NCBI GenBank assembly: GCA_963752225.1
Contig: CAVVXS010000009.1
Span: 434,001-498,000, forward strand
DNA from: JBBROS01 sp963752225
GTDB lineage: Bacteria; Pseudomonadota; Alphaproteobacteria; Acetobacterales; Acetobacteraceae
DNA length: 64,000 bases
Reading direction: 5' to 3'
Shown one piece after another: positions 8,947 through 19,096 of this stretch (the stretch's first letter is position 1; each line of letters opens with the position of its first letter). The position numbers and the translations under genes are program-made. Below the pieces are notes generated by a model. That model saw nothing but the letters and a program-made list of their open reading frames with translations, was not told where the DNA came from and ran no database searches.

Positions 8947-11250
8947 ATGGAAGCGAACGACGAACGGTTGAGTGTCGGCGGAAAGACGCGTGCGAGCCGC
9001 CGATTTGCGGTCGCGGGCGGGGTGGCGCGGAAGCTCGCTTTGTCGTCGCTGCTCTGCGCCGTTCCGATCGGATTCGCCCTGTGGATGCTGCTCGCCGAGC
9101 AGAACATCGCCATCAGCTTTGCTTCCAAAGAAGCCGCCGGCGCGCGCTACCTGGCAGCGCTCGCGCCGGTGCAATCGAGCGCGGCTGTGGCTGCCGTCCG
9201 CAATGACTCCGCACCCGCCGGCGCCGCGGCGGCGATCCGCTCGGCCGAGGCGGCGCTCGGTGCCCAGCTCGAATCCAACGAAGCCGCCGACAAAGCCGCC
9301 ACCGCGCTCGCGCCCGGCAAGCCCGGGGCGCTTGCGGCCGGCCGCACGGCGGTGCGTGAGCTCATCACCCGCATCGGCGACCGTTCCAACCTGATCCTCG
9401 ATAACGTGCTCGACAGCTACTACCTGACCGACGTGGTGCTGACGCGCCTGCCCGACGTGCTCGATCGGGCGGCGGAGCTGGCGATGCTCGTGCAGGGCGG
9501 CGCCGGTCAAAGCGCCGACCTGGACGTACGTGGCGGGTTCCTGATCGCCCTGGGCGGCTTGACCGGCACGATCGAAGGCATGGACGGCTCTATGACCTCG
9601 ACGCAGCAGAACAATGCCGACGGCTCCTTGGCAACGGCTCTGGCCGGACCCTATGCGGCCCTGACGAAGGCGCTCTCGACTTATGCGGGCGCCTTGAAGG
9701 TCAATGCCGCCGACCCGGCCGACGTCCCGGCGCTGCTTCAGCAGATCGGCCAGTTCAATGATCGCGCGGCAGCCGAGCTGGTCCGCTTGCTCGAAGCGCG
9801 TGTAAACGCGTTGCGGACGGCACAGCTGCGCGTGCTCGCTGGCACCGCCGTGTTGTTCGCGCTGGCCTTGGCCGGGGTGACCTGGACGGTACGGCGCAGC
9901 GTGGTGCGGCCACTCGCCCAACTCAGCGCCGCAACGCTTCGCCTGGCCGATGGCGATCTGGACACGCCGATACCGGACGTGACCACGGCCGACGAGCTCG
10001 GCGCCATGACCGCGGCACTCGGCACCCTGCGCGACGCCGCACGTGAACGCGCCCAACTCGAAGCTCAGGTGGCGTCGCACCGGGCCGAGCGGGACCGGCG
10101 GCAAACCGCGATGGAACGGCACACCAGCGACTTCGGCACGGCTATTGCCGGCGTCATGCAGCAGCTCGTCAGCGCCGGCGAGCGTATCACCGTCGCTGCC
10201 GACGACATGGCCGCCGCCGTGGCGAAAACCCGGCTGCGCGCAATCGAGACCGCCGACGGCGCCCGCAAATCGGCCACCAATCTTTCCACTGTGGTCGCCG
10301 CTGCCGAGCAGATGTCGGCCAGTGCGGGCGAGATCAGCCACCAGGTCGCCCATGTCTCGCGCTCGGCCCGCGCCGCGACGGACCAGATGCGCGCCACCGA
10401 CGAGAAAGTGGGCGGCCTTGCCGCCGCCGCCGAGCGGATCGGCAACGTGGTGTCGCTCATCACCACCATTGCCGGGCAAACCAACCTCCTCGCGCTCAAC
10501 GCCACGATCGAGGCGGCCCGGGCCGGTGAGGCCGGCCGCGGGTTCGCCGTCGTGGCCGGGGAGGTGAAGTCGCTGGCCGCGCAGACCGCCAAGGCCACCG
10601 ATGAGATCCGTACCCAGATCGAGGCGATCCGAACCGCCACCACGGAAGCGGTCGGTGCGGTGCAAGGCGTGAACCAGACCATCCGTGAACTCGATATCGT
10701 CGTCACGACCATCGCCGCCGCCGTGGAGCAGCAGGAAGCCGCGACGCGGGAGATCAGCTCCAGCGCGCACCATGTCGCGGCGGCCACGTCGCAGGCGACG
10801 GCGGCCATGGACGAGGTCTGCGCCGTGATCGAGGCGTCCGACGCGACCAGCCGCAGCGTCTCGACCTCGGCCGCCGACGTCGGGACCACGTCCGCGACGC
10901 TGCATGCCGAAATGAACCACTTTCTGCGTGCGTTGGCCGAGCCGACGGCCGAGCAGCGCCGCCGCTACGAACGCGTACCGGGCAACGGCGCCATGGCCCG
11001 GCTGCGGACCGAGGCGGGCGAAACCCATTCGGGCGCGGTGATCGACCTGTCGCGTGGCGGCGTCGCCCTACGCTGCACGGTTACCCTGGCAGCGGGAACG
11101 CTGGTTTCGGTCGAGATCGATGGGCAAGCGGCGATCAGCGCCCGGGTGGTGCGTGCAGCGCCGAATCTGCTCGCGTTGGCTTTCGCGCAGAACGATGCAA
11201 ACCTCGCAAAGGTCGACGAGGCGACCACTCCCTTGTCTAAGGCGGCCTGA
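8947..11250 (+). CDS. Methyl-accepting chemotaxis protein with C-terminal PilZ domain
   Basis: This 767-residue transmembrane receptor has a first membrane helix at about residues 30-50, a periplasmic sensor of roughly 245 residues, a second helix at about 297-316, a HAMP domain (about 317-368), and a methyl-accepting signalling domain (about 440-660) whose hairpin tip contains AGQTNLLALNATIEAARAGE. Uniquely in this window a PilZ domain follows (about 671-755), with the c-di-GMP-binding pieces RRRYER and DLSRGG. It should link ligand sensing to CheA and also respond to c-di-GMP. The start at 8947 is preceded by CAGGAG six bases upstream. The periplasmic ligand cannot be told from sequence. 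No che genes lie nearby. Confidence 0.93.
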   Translation: MEANDERLSVGGKTRASRRFAVAGGVARKLALSSLLCAVPIGFALWMLLAEQNIAISFASKEAAGARYLAALAPVQSSAAVAAVRNDSAPAGAAAAIRSAEAALGAQLESNEAADKAATALAPGKPGALAAGRTAVRELITRIGDRSNLILDNVLDSYYLTDVVLTRLPDVLDRAAELAMLVQGGAGQSADLDVRGGFLIALGGLTGTIEGMDGSMTSTQQNNADGSLATALAGPYAALTKALSTYAGALKVNAADPADVPALLQQIGQFNDRAAAELVRLLEARVNALRTAQLRVLAGTAVLFALALAGVTWTVRRSVVRPLAQLSAATLRLADGDLDTPIPDVTTADELGAMTAALGTLRDAARERAQLEAQVASHRAERDRRQTAMERHTSDFGTAIAGVMQQLVSAGERITVAADDMAAAVAKTRLRAIETADGARKSATNLSTVVAAAEQMSASAGEISHQVAHVSRSARAATDQMRATDEKVGGLAAAAERIGNVVSLITTIAGQTNLLALNATIEAARAGEAGRGFAVVAGEVKSLAAQTAKATDEIRTQIEAIRTATTEAVGAVQGVNQTIRELDIVVTTIAAAVEQQEAATREISSSAHHVAAATSQATAAMDEVCAVIEASDATSRSVSTSAADVGTTSATLHAEMNHFLRALAEPTAEQRRRYERVPGNGAMARLRTEAGETHSGAVIDLSRGGVALRCTVTLAAGTLVSVEIDGQAAISARVVRAAPNLLALAFAQNDANLAKVDEATTPLSKAA

Positions 11251-11258
11251 GAACCAAC

Positions 11259-11301
11259 GCGGCGATGGCAGGCATGGCGACACAAGTGCTTGCCCCGCCG
11301 C
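11259..11301. terminator. Hairpin between the convergent chemoreceptor and purA genes
   Basis: GCGGCG (11259-11264) pairs with CGCCGC (11296-11301), and inside it GGCAGGCA pairs with TGCTTGCC with one G-T pair. It fills the gap between two convergent genes and could end transcription from either side. There is no U-run, so it is not a classical intrinsic terminator. Confidence 0.4.
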
Positions 11302-11305
11302 TCCG

Positions 11306-12595
11306 CTATCCCTCGAACGGATCCCGCATCAGGATCGTGTCATCCCGCTCGGGGCTGGTGGACAGCAGTGTGACGGGCGTCTCCACCAGCTCCTCGATGC
11401 GCCGAACATACTTGATCGCCTGCGCCGGCAGCTCGCCCCAGGAGCGGGCGCCGCGGGTGCTGTCGGACCAGCCCTCGATCGTCTCGTAGACCGGTGTCGC
11501 GGCGGCCTGCGCCGCTTGACCGGCCGGCAGGTGGTTGAAGCGGCGGCCGCCGATGTCGTAGCCGGTGCAGATTTGCAACGTCTCCAACCCGTCCAGCACG
11601 TCGAGCTTCGTCAGCGCCAACCCCTGCACGCCCCCGACCTTGCAGGCCTGCCGCACCAGGGCCGCGTCGAACCAGCCGCAACGCCGTGGCCGGCCGGTGA
11701 CGGTGCCGAACTCGTGCCCTCGCGTCCCGAGCATCTGCCCGGTCTCGTCGTGCAGCTCGGTCGGAAACGGCCCGCTGCCGACCCGCGTGGTGTACGCCTT
11801 GGCGATGCCGAGCACGAACCCGACCGACGCCGGGCCGATCCCCGAACCGCCCGCCGCAGTCGCGGCGATGGTGTTGCTGCTGGTGACGAATGGATAGGTG
11901 CCGTGGTCCACGTCCAGCATCACCGCCTGCGCGCCCTCGAACAGAATGCGGGTGCCGGCGCGGCGGGCCGCGTCCAACCGTTCCCACACCGGCTCGACAT
12001 GCGGCAGGATGCGCGGCGCCACCGCCAGCAGCCAGTCGAGCATCGCCTGCTTCTCCACCACCGGTGCGCCAAGCCCGGTCAGCGAGGCGTTATAGTGCAG
12101 CAGCAGCTCGTCGAGCTTTACGTCGAGCGTCTCGGGTTCCGCCAGGTCACAGACCCGGATCGCCCGTCGCGCCACCTTGTCCTCGTAGGCGGGCCCGATG
12201 CCGCGCCCGGTGGTGCCGATCTTGCGGTCGCCCCGCGCCGCCTCGCGGGCCCGGTCGAGCGCCCCGTGCACCGGCAGGATCAGCACCGCGTTCTCGGCAA
12301 TGCGCAGCGTTTCCGGCGTTACCGCCAAGCCCTGCGCCCGCACCCGGTCGATCTCGGCGAGCAGTGCCTCGGGGTCGATCACCACGCCGTTGCCGATGAT
12401 GCCGAGCTTGCCGCGCACCAGACCGCTCGGCAACAGGCTGAGCCGATAGGTCTGATTGCCGACCACCAGCGTGTGCCCGGCATTGTGGCCGCCTTGGAAG
12501 CGCACCACGATCTCGGCGCGGCTGGCGAGCCAGTCCACCACCTTGCCCTTGCCCTCGTCACCCCATTGGGCGCCGATCACGCAGACATTCGCCAT
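11306..12595 (-). CDS. purA: Adenylosuccinate synthetase
   Basis: PurA joins IMP and aspartate, using GTP, in the first committed step from IMP to AMP. The 429-residue protein shows the N-terminal P-loop region GAQWGDEGKGKVVDWLA, the IMP-site stretch TGRGIGPAYEDK and TRVGSGPFPTEL, and the late KLDVLDGL that reads the guanine of GTP. Its ATG at 12595 directly abuts the TAA of hisZ, so the two are surely cotranscribed; the hisZ-purA pair is common in alphaproteobacteria. It converges on the chemoreceptor gene. Confidence 0.97.
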   Translation of the reverse strand: MANVCVIGAQWGDEGKGKVVDWLASRAEIVVRFQGGHNAGHTLVVGNQTYRLSLLPSGLVRGKLGIIGNGVVIDPEALLAEIDRVRAQGLAVTPETLRIAENAVLILPVHGALDRAREAARGDRKIGTTGRGIGPAYEDKVARRAIRVCDLAEPETLDVKLDELLLHYNASLTGLGAPVVEKQAMLDWLLAVAPRILPHVEPVWERLDAARRAGTRILFEGAQAVMLDVDHGTYPFVTSSNTIAATAAGGSGIGPASVGFVLGIAKAYTTRVGSGPFPTELHDETGQMLGTRGHEFGTVTGRPRRCGWFDAALVRQACKVGGVQGLALTKLDVLDGLETLQICTGYDIGGRRFNHLPAGQAAQAAATPVYETIEGWSDSTRGARSWGELPAQAIKYVRRIEELVETPVTLLSTSPERDDTILMRDPFEG

Positions 12596-13747
12596 TTAAC
12601 TCTCCTGGATGATGGGCATGGCGGCGCCGTCGCGCAGGATGTGCGTGCAGCCGAGCCGCGCCGCCTCCTGCGCCGGGTCGCCGGCGGCGGTCAGCGCCGA
12701 GATCGTCGCATAGCCGTCGGCGCGCATCCGGACGCCGGCTTCGGCCGGCGCGTCCCAGGGCAGGAACAGCCGCGGCCGCACCGGCGGCGGCGGACACACG
12801 CGCAGGATCGCGTCCGGGAACAAGCTCAATCCGGTCGCCGGCTCCTCGCCCGACACGTAGCGGCCGCCGCGCCCCAGCTCCTCCGCGCGGCCGGCCGAGA
12901 ACACCGTCAGGCAGAGCCCGGTGTGATAGCGGAAGCCGCGGAATTCCAGCGGGTCGAGGGTCAGCCGCAGCCCCGGTGCCCGCGCCCGCACCACGTCCAC
13001 CGTGGCCCGCAGCCGGTCCCGCATCGCCGCGGGCAGCGGCCCCAAGCGTGCCGCATCCAGCACCGCCATCGCCGGCCCGACCGGTCCGGCCGTCAGCAGC
13101 AGGTCGGTCAGCAGCCCGGCGATCGCCCCGCCATGCTCGGCCACCACGGCCGCGTCCTTGCGGTCCAGCGCGCGGATCAACGCCTGCCGCGCCGGGCCGT
13201 CGATCCCGGCTTCGTCCAGCAAGGCGGGCGCCAGGGTCGGCATGGTGAGGTCGATGCTGATGCGCTCGAGCCCAAGCGCGGACAGCGCCTCCGCCGCCAG
13301 CAGCACCATCTCGGCATCCGCCGCCGGCGCGTCGGGGCCGATCAGCTCGACCCCGGCCTGCGCCACCTGCCGGTTGGGGTCAATCTGACTGCCACGCACC
13401 CGCAGGCACTGCCCGGCATACGAAAGCCGCAGCGGCCGCGGCCTGGCGCCCAGGCGGGTCCCGGCGATCCGCGCCACTTGCGGCGTCATGTCGGCGCGCA
13501 GACCCAGCATGCGGTGGGTGTCGGGGTCCATCAGCCGGAACGTCTGCTCGGCCATGGCCGCACCGGTTCCAGCCAGCAGCCCGTCGGCAAACTCCACCAG
13601 CGGCGGCTTGACCCGCTGATAGCCGTGACTGTGGAACACCTTCATCAGCCGGCCGACCGCAATCGCCTCCGCCTCCGCCTCCGGCGGCAGCAGGTCGATC
13701 AGCCCGGTCGGCAGCAGCGCCGGGTTGGGAGGCAGGTCGTCGGTCAT
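12596..13747 (-). CDS. hisZ: ATP phosphoribosyltransferase regulatory subunit
   Basis: HisZ is a histidyl-tRNA-synthetase-like protein without aminoacylating activity; it assembles with the short form of HisG and makes it sensitive to histidine. The 383 residues begin with GLIDLLPPEAEAE, then show motif-2-like sequence RADMTPQVARIAGTRL and, late, YHTGLCLTVF and GGRYVSG, all typical. Its presence implies a short-form hisG elsewhere in the genome. It is the first gene of the hisZ-purA pair and diverges from the monooxygenase gene across 130 bases. Confidence 0.93.
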   Translation of the reverse strand: MTDDLPPNPALLPTGLIDLLPPEAEAEAIAVGRLMKVFHSHGYQRVKPPLVEFADGLLAGTGAAMAEQTFRLMDPDTHRMLGLRADMTPQVARIAGTRLGARPRPLRLSYAGQCLRVRGSQIDPNRQVAQAGVELIGPDAPAADAEMVLLAAEALSALGLERISIDLTMPTLAPALLDEAGIDGPARQALIRALDRKDAAVVAEHGGAIAGLLTDLLLTAGPVGPAMAVLDAARLGPLPAAMRDRLRATVDVVRARAPGLRLTLDPLEFRGFRYHTGLCLTVFSAGRAEELGRGGRYVSGEEPATGLSLFPDAILRVCPPPPVRPRLFLPWDAPAEAGVRMRADGYATISALTAAGDPAQEAARLGCTHILRDGAAMPIIQES

Positions 13748-13877
13748 GACGGCGAGGTTCTAGCAGGCTGCAGGCGAAAGCAAAGCGGAGGCCGCCGCCG
13801 GCGTCCGGACCTGTCCACAATCAGCCTTGACTTGACCCTGGCGCGGCGACCCGGATTGATGCGGCAGGAGGACTGCC

Positions 13878-15548
13878 ATGCCTGACACCATGCTGCGGAA
13901 CCCGGTCGAAACCGGGGCGCCGCAACCCGGCCGAACCGCGCCGGACTTCGACGCCATCGTCATCGGCGCCGGCTTTTCCGGCCTGTATCAGCTGCACCTG
14001 CTGCGCGACCTGCTCGGCCTCGCCGTGCAGGGGTTCGAAACCGCGGACGGCGTGGGCGGCACCTGGTTCTGGAACCGCTACCCGGGCGCCCGCTGCGACA
14101 GCGAGAGCTATTCCTATTCTTACTCGTTCTCGCGCGAGCTGGAGCAGGAATGGTCCTGGACCGAGAAATACCCGCAGCAGCCGGAGGTGATGCGCTACCT
14201 GAACCACGTCGCCGACCGCTTCGACCTCCGCCGCAGCTTCCGCTTCAAGACCCGGGTCGCTGCCGCCGAGTGGGACGCGGCGTCCGGCCATTGGCGCATC
14301 CGCACCGAAGCCGGCGAGACGCTGACGGCGACGTTCCTGATCACCGCCGTCGGCTGCCTGTCCACCACCAACGTCCCCGCCATCCCCGGCCTCGAGACGT
14401 TCGGCGGACGCTGGTATCACACCGGCCAGTGGCCCCACGAAGGCGTCGACTTCGCCGGGCAGCGGGTCGGGCTGATCGGCACCGGCTCGACCGGGATCCA
14501 GGCGGTCCCGGTGATCGCCGAGCAGGCCGGGCAGCTCACGGTGTTCCAGCGCACGGCCAATTACAGCGTCCCGGCTCGCAACCATCCGCTGTCGGAGGCG
14601 GTGCAGCGCCAAACCAAGGCCGACTACGCCGAGATCCGCCGCACGATGCGCGAAACCACTAACGGCCACCCGTTCCGCATCACCGACCGCTCGGTGTTCG
14701 ACGTCTCGGACGAGGAGCGTGAGGCGATCTTCGAAGCGGCCTGGGCCGAGGGCGGCCTGCAATTCCGTGCCGGCTTCCGCGACATCCTGACCGACCCGGC
14801 CGCCAATGCCACCGCCGCCGACTTCATCCGCCGCAAGATCCGCGAGATCGTGCACGACCCGGCCGTCGCCGACATCCTGACCGACTTCGACCACCCCTAT
14901 GCCGCCAAGCGGCCACCGATCGACACCGAGTACTTCGAGGCCTTCAACCGCACGAACGTCACCCTGGTCGACGTCAAGGCGGCGCCGATCCAGGCCATCG
15001 TGCCCGAGGGCGTGCGCACCGCCGACGCCACCTACACGCTCGACATCATCGTGTTCGCGACCGGGTTCGACGCCATGACCGGCCCGTTCCTGCGCATCGA
15101 CATCAAGGGGCGCGACGGCCTCTCATTGCGCGAGGCGTGGAAGGCGGGCCCGCGCACTTATCTCGGCCTGCAGGTCGCGGGCTTCCCCAACCTGTTCACC
15201 ATCACCGGGCCCGGCAGCCCGTCGGTGCTGTGCAACATGCCGGTGCCGATCGAGCAGCATGCCGAGTGGATCGCCGGGTGCATCGCGCATATGCGGGAGA
15301 ACGGCATCGCGCAGGTCGAGCCGGCGCCGGAGGCGGTCGAGCGCTGGGTGGCGCATGTGAACGAGGTCGCGGCGCAGACCCTGCTGCCGCAAGCGTCGAG
15401 CTCCTGGTATCTGGGCGCCAACGTGCCCGGCAAGCCGCGCGTGTTCATGCCCTACGCCGGCGGCATGGCGCGCTACCGCGGCATCTGCGACGACGTGGCC
15501 GCGAACGGCTACGAAGGCTTCGTGTTCACCGCCTCGGCGATGGCGTGA
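13878..15548 (+). CDS. Flavin-containing monooxygenase, Baeyer-Villiger type
   Basis: The 556-residue protein has an FAD-binding Rossmann motif near residue 30 (VIGAGFSGLYQL), the type I Baeyer-Villiger fingerprint FGGRWYHTGQWPHEG at about 174-188, and an NADPH-binding motif GLIGTGSTGIQAV at about 198. Such enzymes insert one oxygen atom next to a ketone to form an ester or lactone, using FAD and NADPH. Length and motif order match the cyclohexanone/phenylacetone monooxygenase group; the natural substrate cannot be read from sequence. A strong AGGAGGA site (13866-13872) lies five bases before the ATG. Its stop overlaps the GTG of the Nudix gene, implying translational coupling. Confidence 0.92.
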   Translation: MPDTMLRNPVETGAPQPGRTAPDFDAIVIGAGFSGLYQLHLLRDLLGLAVQGFETADGVGGTWFWNRYPGARCDSESYSYSYSFSRELEQEWSWTEKYPQQPEVMRYLNHVADRFDLRRSFRFKTRVAAAEWDAASGHWRIRTEAGETLTATFLITAVGCLSTTNVPAIPGLETFGGRWYHTGQWPHEGVDFAGQRVGLIGTGSTGIQAVPVIAEQAGQLTVFQRTANYSVPARNHPLSEAVQRQTKADYAEIRRTMRETTNGHPFRITDRSVFDVSDEEREAIFEAAWAEGGLQFRAGFRDILTDPAANATAADFIRRKIREIVHDPAVADILTDFDHPYAAKRPPIDTEYFEAFNRTNVTLVDVKAAPIQAIVPEGVRTADATYTLDIIVFATGFDAMTGPFLRIDIKGRDGLSLREAWKAGPRTYLGLQVAGFPNLFTITGPGSPSVLCNMPVPIEQHAEWIAGCIAHMRENGIAQVEPAPEAVERWVAHVNEVAAQTLLPQASSSWYLGANVPGKPRVFMPYAGGMARYRGICDDVAANGYEGFVFTASAMA

Positions 15549-16174
15549 CGGGACCGGCAACGCCGCGCCTCACCGACGACGAGCTGGCAACGCTGGAGCG
15601 CATCCTGGGCAAGCTCGCGGGTCCCGGCGCCGAGCTGCCCTGGCCGCTGTTCCGCTTCATCACCGAGGTCACGGCGACGACCAACGCCGACCTTATCGTC
15701 CATGACCCGGCGCACGGTGTGCTGCTGGCCTGGCGCGACGACCCGTTCGGCCGCGGCTGGCACGTGCCGGGCAGCATCGTCCGCCACCGGGAGGAGTTCG
15801 CCCATCGCATCGCCGCTTGCGCCGCCGACGAGTTCGGCTGCGCACTCGACGTGTCGGAGCGGCCGGTCGCCCTGGTGCAGATCTTTGACGACCGCGGCCA
15901 TTCGATCTCGCTGTGCTTTCCAGCACGTCTGCGAGGCCCGCTCGGCCGGCGCGTGCTCGGACCCGGCGACACGCCCGCCGCCGGCGACCTGCGCTGGTTC
16001 ACGACGCCGCCGGACCAGCTCTACCCGAGCCACCGCGTTTATCGTGAGGTGCTGCAGCAGCTTGCCTCGGGCCAACTGGACCACGGCATTCCGATGTTCA
16101 CCCAGCATGTCGGCCGACGCGACGCCTCTCAGGTCTCAACCGCCGGAGCCATCAGTGAGGCCCCGCTCCGATAG
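15545..16174 (+). CDS. Nudix hydrolase, GDP-mannose mannosyl hydrolase-like
   Basis: The GTG at 15545 overlaps the monooxygenase TGA (GTGA), giving a 209-residue protein that starts VTGPATPRLTDDE. The Nudix region is PGSIVRHREEFAHR followed by AADEFG. The spacing from the first Gly to the final EFG, and the absence of the central RE pair, follow the altered Nudix box of GDP-mannose hydrolases (Gmm) rather than the usual GX5EX7REUXEEXGU. The preceding stretch ADLIVHDPAHGVLLAWR also fits that group, which hydrolyses GDP-sugars to GDP and free sugar. Why it is coupled to a Baeyer-Villiger enzyme is not clear. Nudix fold is confident, substrate is inference. Confidence 0.82.
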   Translation: MTGPATPRLTDDELATLERILGKLAGPGAELPWPLFRFITEVTATTNADLIVHDPAHGVLLAWRDDPFGRGWHVPGSIVRHREEFAHRIAACAADEFGCALDVSERPVALVQIFDDRGHSISLCFPARLRGPLGRRVLGPGDTPAAGDLRWFTTPPDQLYPSHRVYREVLQQLASGQLDHGIPMFTQHVGRRDASQVSTAGAISEAPLR

Positions 16175-16178
16175 CGGG
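16162..16178 (+). terminator. Small hairpin over the stop codon of the Nudix gene
   Basis: CCCGCT and AGCGGG pair around CCGAT, covering the TAG at 16172-16174. The gene converges on the ABC operon. There is no U-run, so this is a weak candidate. The same bases belong to a 12-bp tandem repeat. Confidence 0.2.
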
Positions 16179-16190
16179 TCCGATAGCGGG
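16167..16190. repeat. Two tandem copies of a 12-bp unit
   Basis: TCCGATAGCGGG is present twice without a gap, at 16167-16178 and 16179-16190. The first copy contains the stop codon of the Nudix gene. It looks like a simple slippage duplication. Confidence 0.8.
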
Positions 16191-16244
16191 CAAGAACACC
16201 ACCCCGGGGGCTGGGCGGGGGGGCCGATCGGCTCCGACCGCGCG

Positions 16245-17351
<1,107 letters not shown>

Positions 17352-17361
17352 GGGTGGCCTC

Positions 17362-18177
17362 CTATTTCACGGCGCCGAAGGTGAGGCCCCGCACGAGTTG
17401 CTTCTGGCTGAACCAGCCGAACACCAGGATCGGCGCGACCGCTATCGTGGAGGCGGCCGAGAGCTTGGCGAAGAACAGCCCTTCGGGGGATGAGAACGAG
17501 GCGATGAACGCCGTCAGCGGCGCCGCCCCGGACGACGTCAGGTTGAGGCTCCAGAATGCCTCGTTCCAGCACAGGATGAGCGATAGCAGCCCCGTGGAGG
17601 CGACACCCGGCAGCGTCAGCGGCATCAGCAGGTGCCACACCTCGTCGCCGGTGCGGGCGCCGTCCATCCGGCCGGCCTCCAGGATCTCGTGCGGCACCTC
17701 CTTGTAGAAGGTGAACAGCATCCAGACGACGATGGGCAAGTTCATCAGCGCGTAGATCACCACCAGGCCGATCCGGGTGTCGAGCAGGCCGGCGGTGCGG
17801 AACAGCAGGTAGATCGGCACCAGCACGCCGACCGGCGGCAGCATCTTGGTGGACAGCATCCAGAGCAAGGTGCCGCGGGTGCGCTCGGTCGGGTGGAACG
17901 CCATCGAATAGGCGGCGGGGATCGCGAGCAGCAAGGCGAGCACGGTGCCGCCGACCGAGACGATGATGCTGTTCATCGCGAAGGCCAGGTAATCGGCGCG
18001 GACCAGCACCTCAGCGTAGGAACTGAGCGTGGGGGTGAAACGGAAGCTGGCGACGACGGCCTCGGTCTCGCTTTTGAAGCCGGTCAGCACCATCCAGAAG
18101 ATCGGGAAGAACAGCAGCAAGGCGACGAGCCAGCCGATGACGGCGATCGCGATGCGTTGAGCGAGGCTTTGCTCCAA
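17362..18177 (-). CDS. smoG: Polyol/sugar ABC transporter permease, MalG type
   Basis: This 271-residue inner-membrane protein has about six membrane spans and the permease EAA loop EILEAGRMDGARTGDEVWHL, which docks on the ATPase. It begins with TTG at 18177 rather than ATG: GGAGG lies eight bases upstream (18190-18186) and no ATG occurs in the first 26 residues. The protein starts (M)EQSLAQRIAIAVIGWL. It is the second of two permeases and follows the first by three bases, so the two are translated together and should form the heterodimeric channel. Confidence 0.92.
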   Translation of the reverse strand: MEQSLAQRIAIAVIGWLVALLLFFPIFWMVLTGFKSETEAVVASFRFTPTLSSYAEVLVRADYLAFAMNSIIVSVGGTVLALLLAIPAAYSMAFHPTERTRGTLLWMLSTKMLPPVGVLVPIYLLFRTAGLLDTRIGLVVIYALMNLPIVVWMLFTFYKEVPHEILEAGRMDGARTGDEVWHLLMPLTLPGVASTGLLSLILCWNEAFWSLNLTSSGAAPLTAFIASFSSPEGLFFAKLSAASTIAVAPILVFGWFSQKQLVRGLTFGAVK

Positions 18178-18180
18178 GGG

Positions 18181-19086
18181 TCAGACCTCCAGCCGGCGCG
18201 CGATGCTGCGCACCAGGAAGAACGCCACGATATTGGCCAGGATGATCGCCACCACGCCGCCTGCCGAAGCGCCGCCGACGTCGAATTGCAGCAAGGCGCG
18301 GGCATAGATCAAGAAGGCCAGGTTGGTCGTGGCATTGCCCGGCCCGCCCGCCGTGGTGACGAAGATCTCGGCAAAGACCGTGAGAAGAAAGATGGTCTCG
18401 ATCATGACCACCACACCGATCGCACGCGACAAATGCGGGAGCGTGATGAAGAAGAACTGGGCGACGACGCCGGCGCCGTCCATGCGCGCCGCCTCGCGCT
18501 GCTCATGGTCGAGCGACTGCACCGCCGTCAACAGGATCAGCAGCGCGAACGGCAGCCACTCCCACGACACGATGGCGATCACCGAGGCCAGCGGATAGTC
18601 CGCGAACCAGTCCACCGGCTGCATCCCGACGCTGCGCGCGACCGCCCCTAGCACGCCGTAGATCGGGTGCATCATCAGGTTCTTCCACACCAACGCGCTC
18701 ACGGTCGGCATGACGAAGAACGGCGAGATCGCCAGCACCCGGGCGATGTTGCGCCCGGGGAAGGGCTGGTCGAACAGCACCGCAAGCAAGGTCCCGAACC
18801 CCACCGTGATCACCAGCACCGATCCCAGCAGGATCATGGTGTTCTCGAGCGAGACCAGGAAATCGGGGTCGGTGACCAGGAATTCGTAATTGTCGAGGCC
18901 GGCGAACCCGGCGGTCTCCGGGTTGATCAGGTTGTAATACTGGAACGAGAACCAGACCGTCATCACCAGCGGGACGATCATCCACGCCAGCAACACGATC
19001 ACGGACGGCATCACCAACCAGGAGCCGGGGCGGCGCCCCGCGACGGGCGCCGCCGCCGCCGGCGCCTGGCCCGCGACAGCAGACAT
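18181..19086 (-). CDS. smoF: Polyol/sugar ABC transporter permease, MalF type
   Basis: The 301-residue protein has an N-terminal cytosolic stretch, then six predicted membrane spans beginning with SWLVMPSVIVLLAWMIVPLV, and an EAA-type loop REAARMDGAGVVAQFFFITL. I place the start at the ATG at 19086 (MSAVAGQAPA) because AAGGGA lies just upstream; the frame is open further but that sequence is highly basic and overlaps the binding-protein gene. It pairs with the MalG-type permease downstream to form the channel of the importer. Confidence 0.92.
   Translation of the reverse strand: MSAVAGQAPAAAAPVAGRRPGSWLVMPSVIVLLAWMIVPLVMTVWFSFQYYNLINPETAGFAGLDNYEFLVTDPDFLVSLENTMILLGSVLVITVGFGTLLAVLFDQPFPGRNIARVLAISPFFVMPTVSALVWKNLMMHPIYGVLGAVARSVGMQPVDWFADYPLASVIAIVSWEWLPFALLILLTAVQSLDHEQREAARMDGAGVVAQFFFITLPHLSRAIGVVVMIETIFLLTVFAEIFVTTAGGPGNATTNLAFLIYARALLQFDVGGASAGGVVAIILANIVAFFLVRSIARRLEV
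18186..18190 (-). promoter_or_regulatory. Ribosome binding site supporting a TTG start
   Basis: GGAGG on the minus strand, eight bases before the TTG at 18177. It lies at the very end of the upstream permease gene. It is the main reason for accepting the unusual start codon of the second permease. Confidence 0.65.
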
Positions 19087-19096
19087 CGCGGTTCCC

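Noticed and set aside
11054..13885. 943-codon plus-strand frame opposite purA and hisZ
   Set aside because: purA and hisZ carry full sets of family motifs on the minus strand. The plus frame has no recognisable domain.
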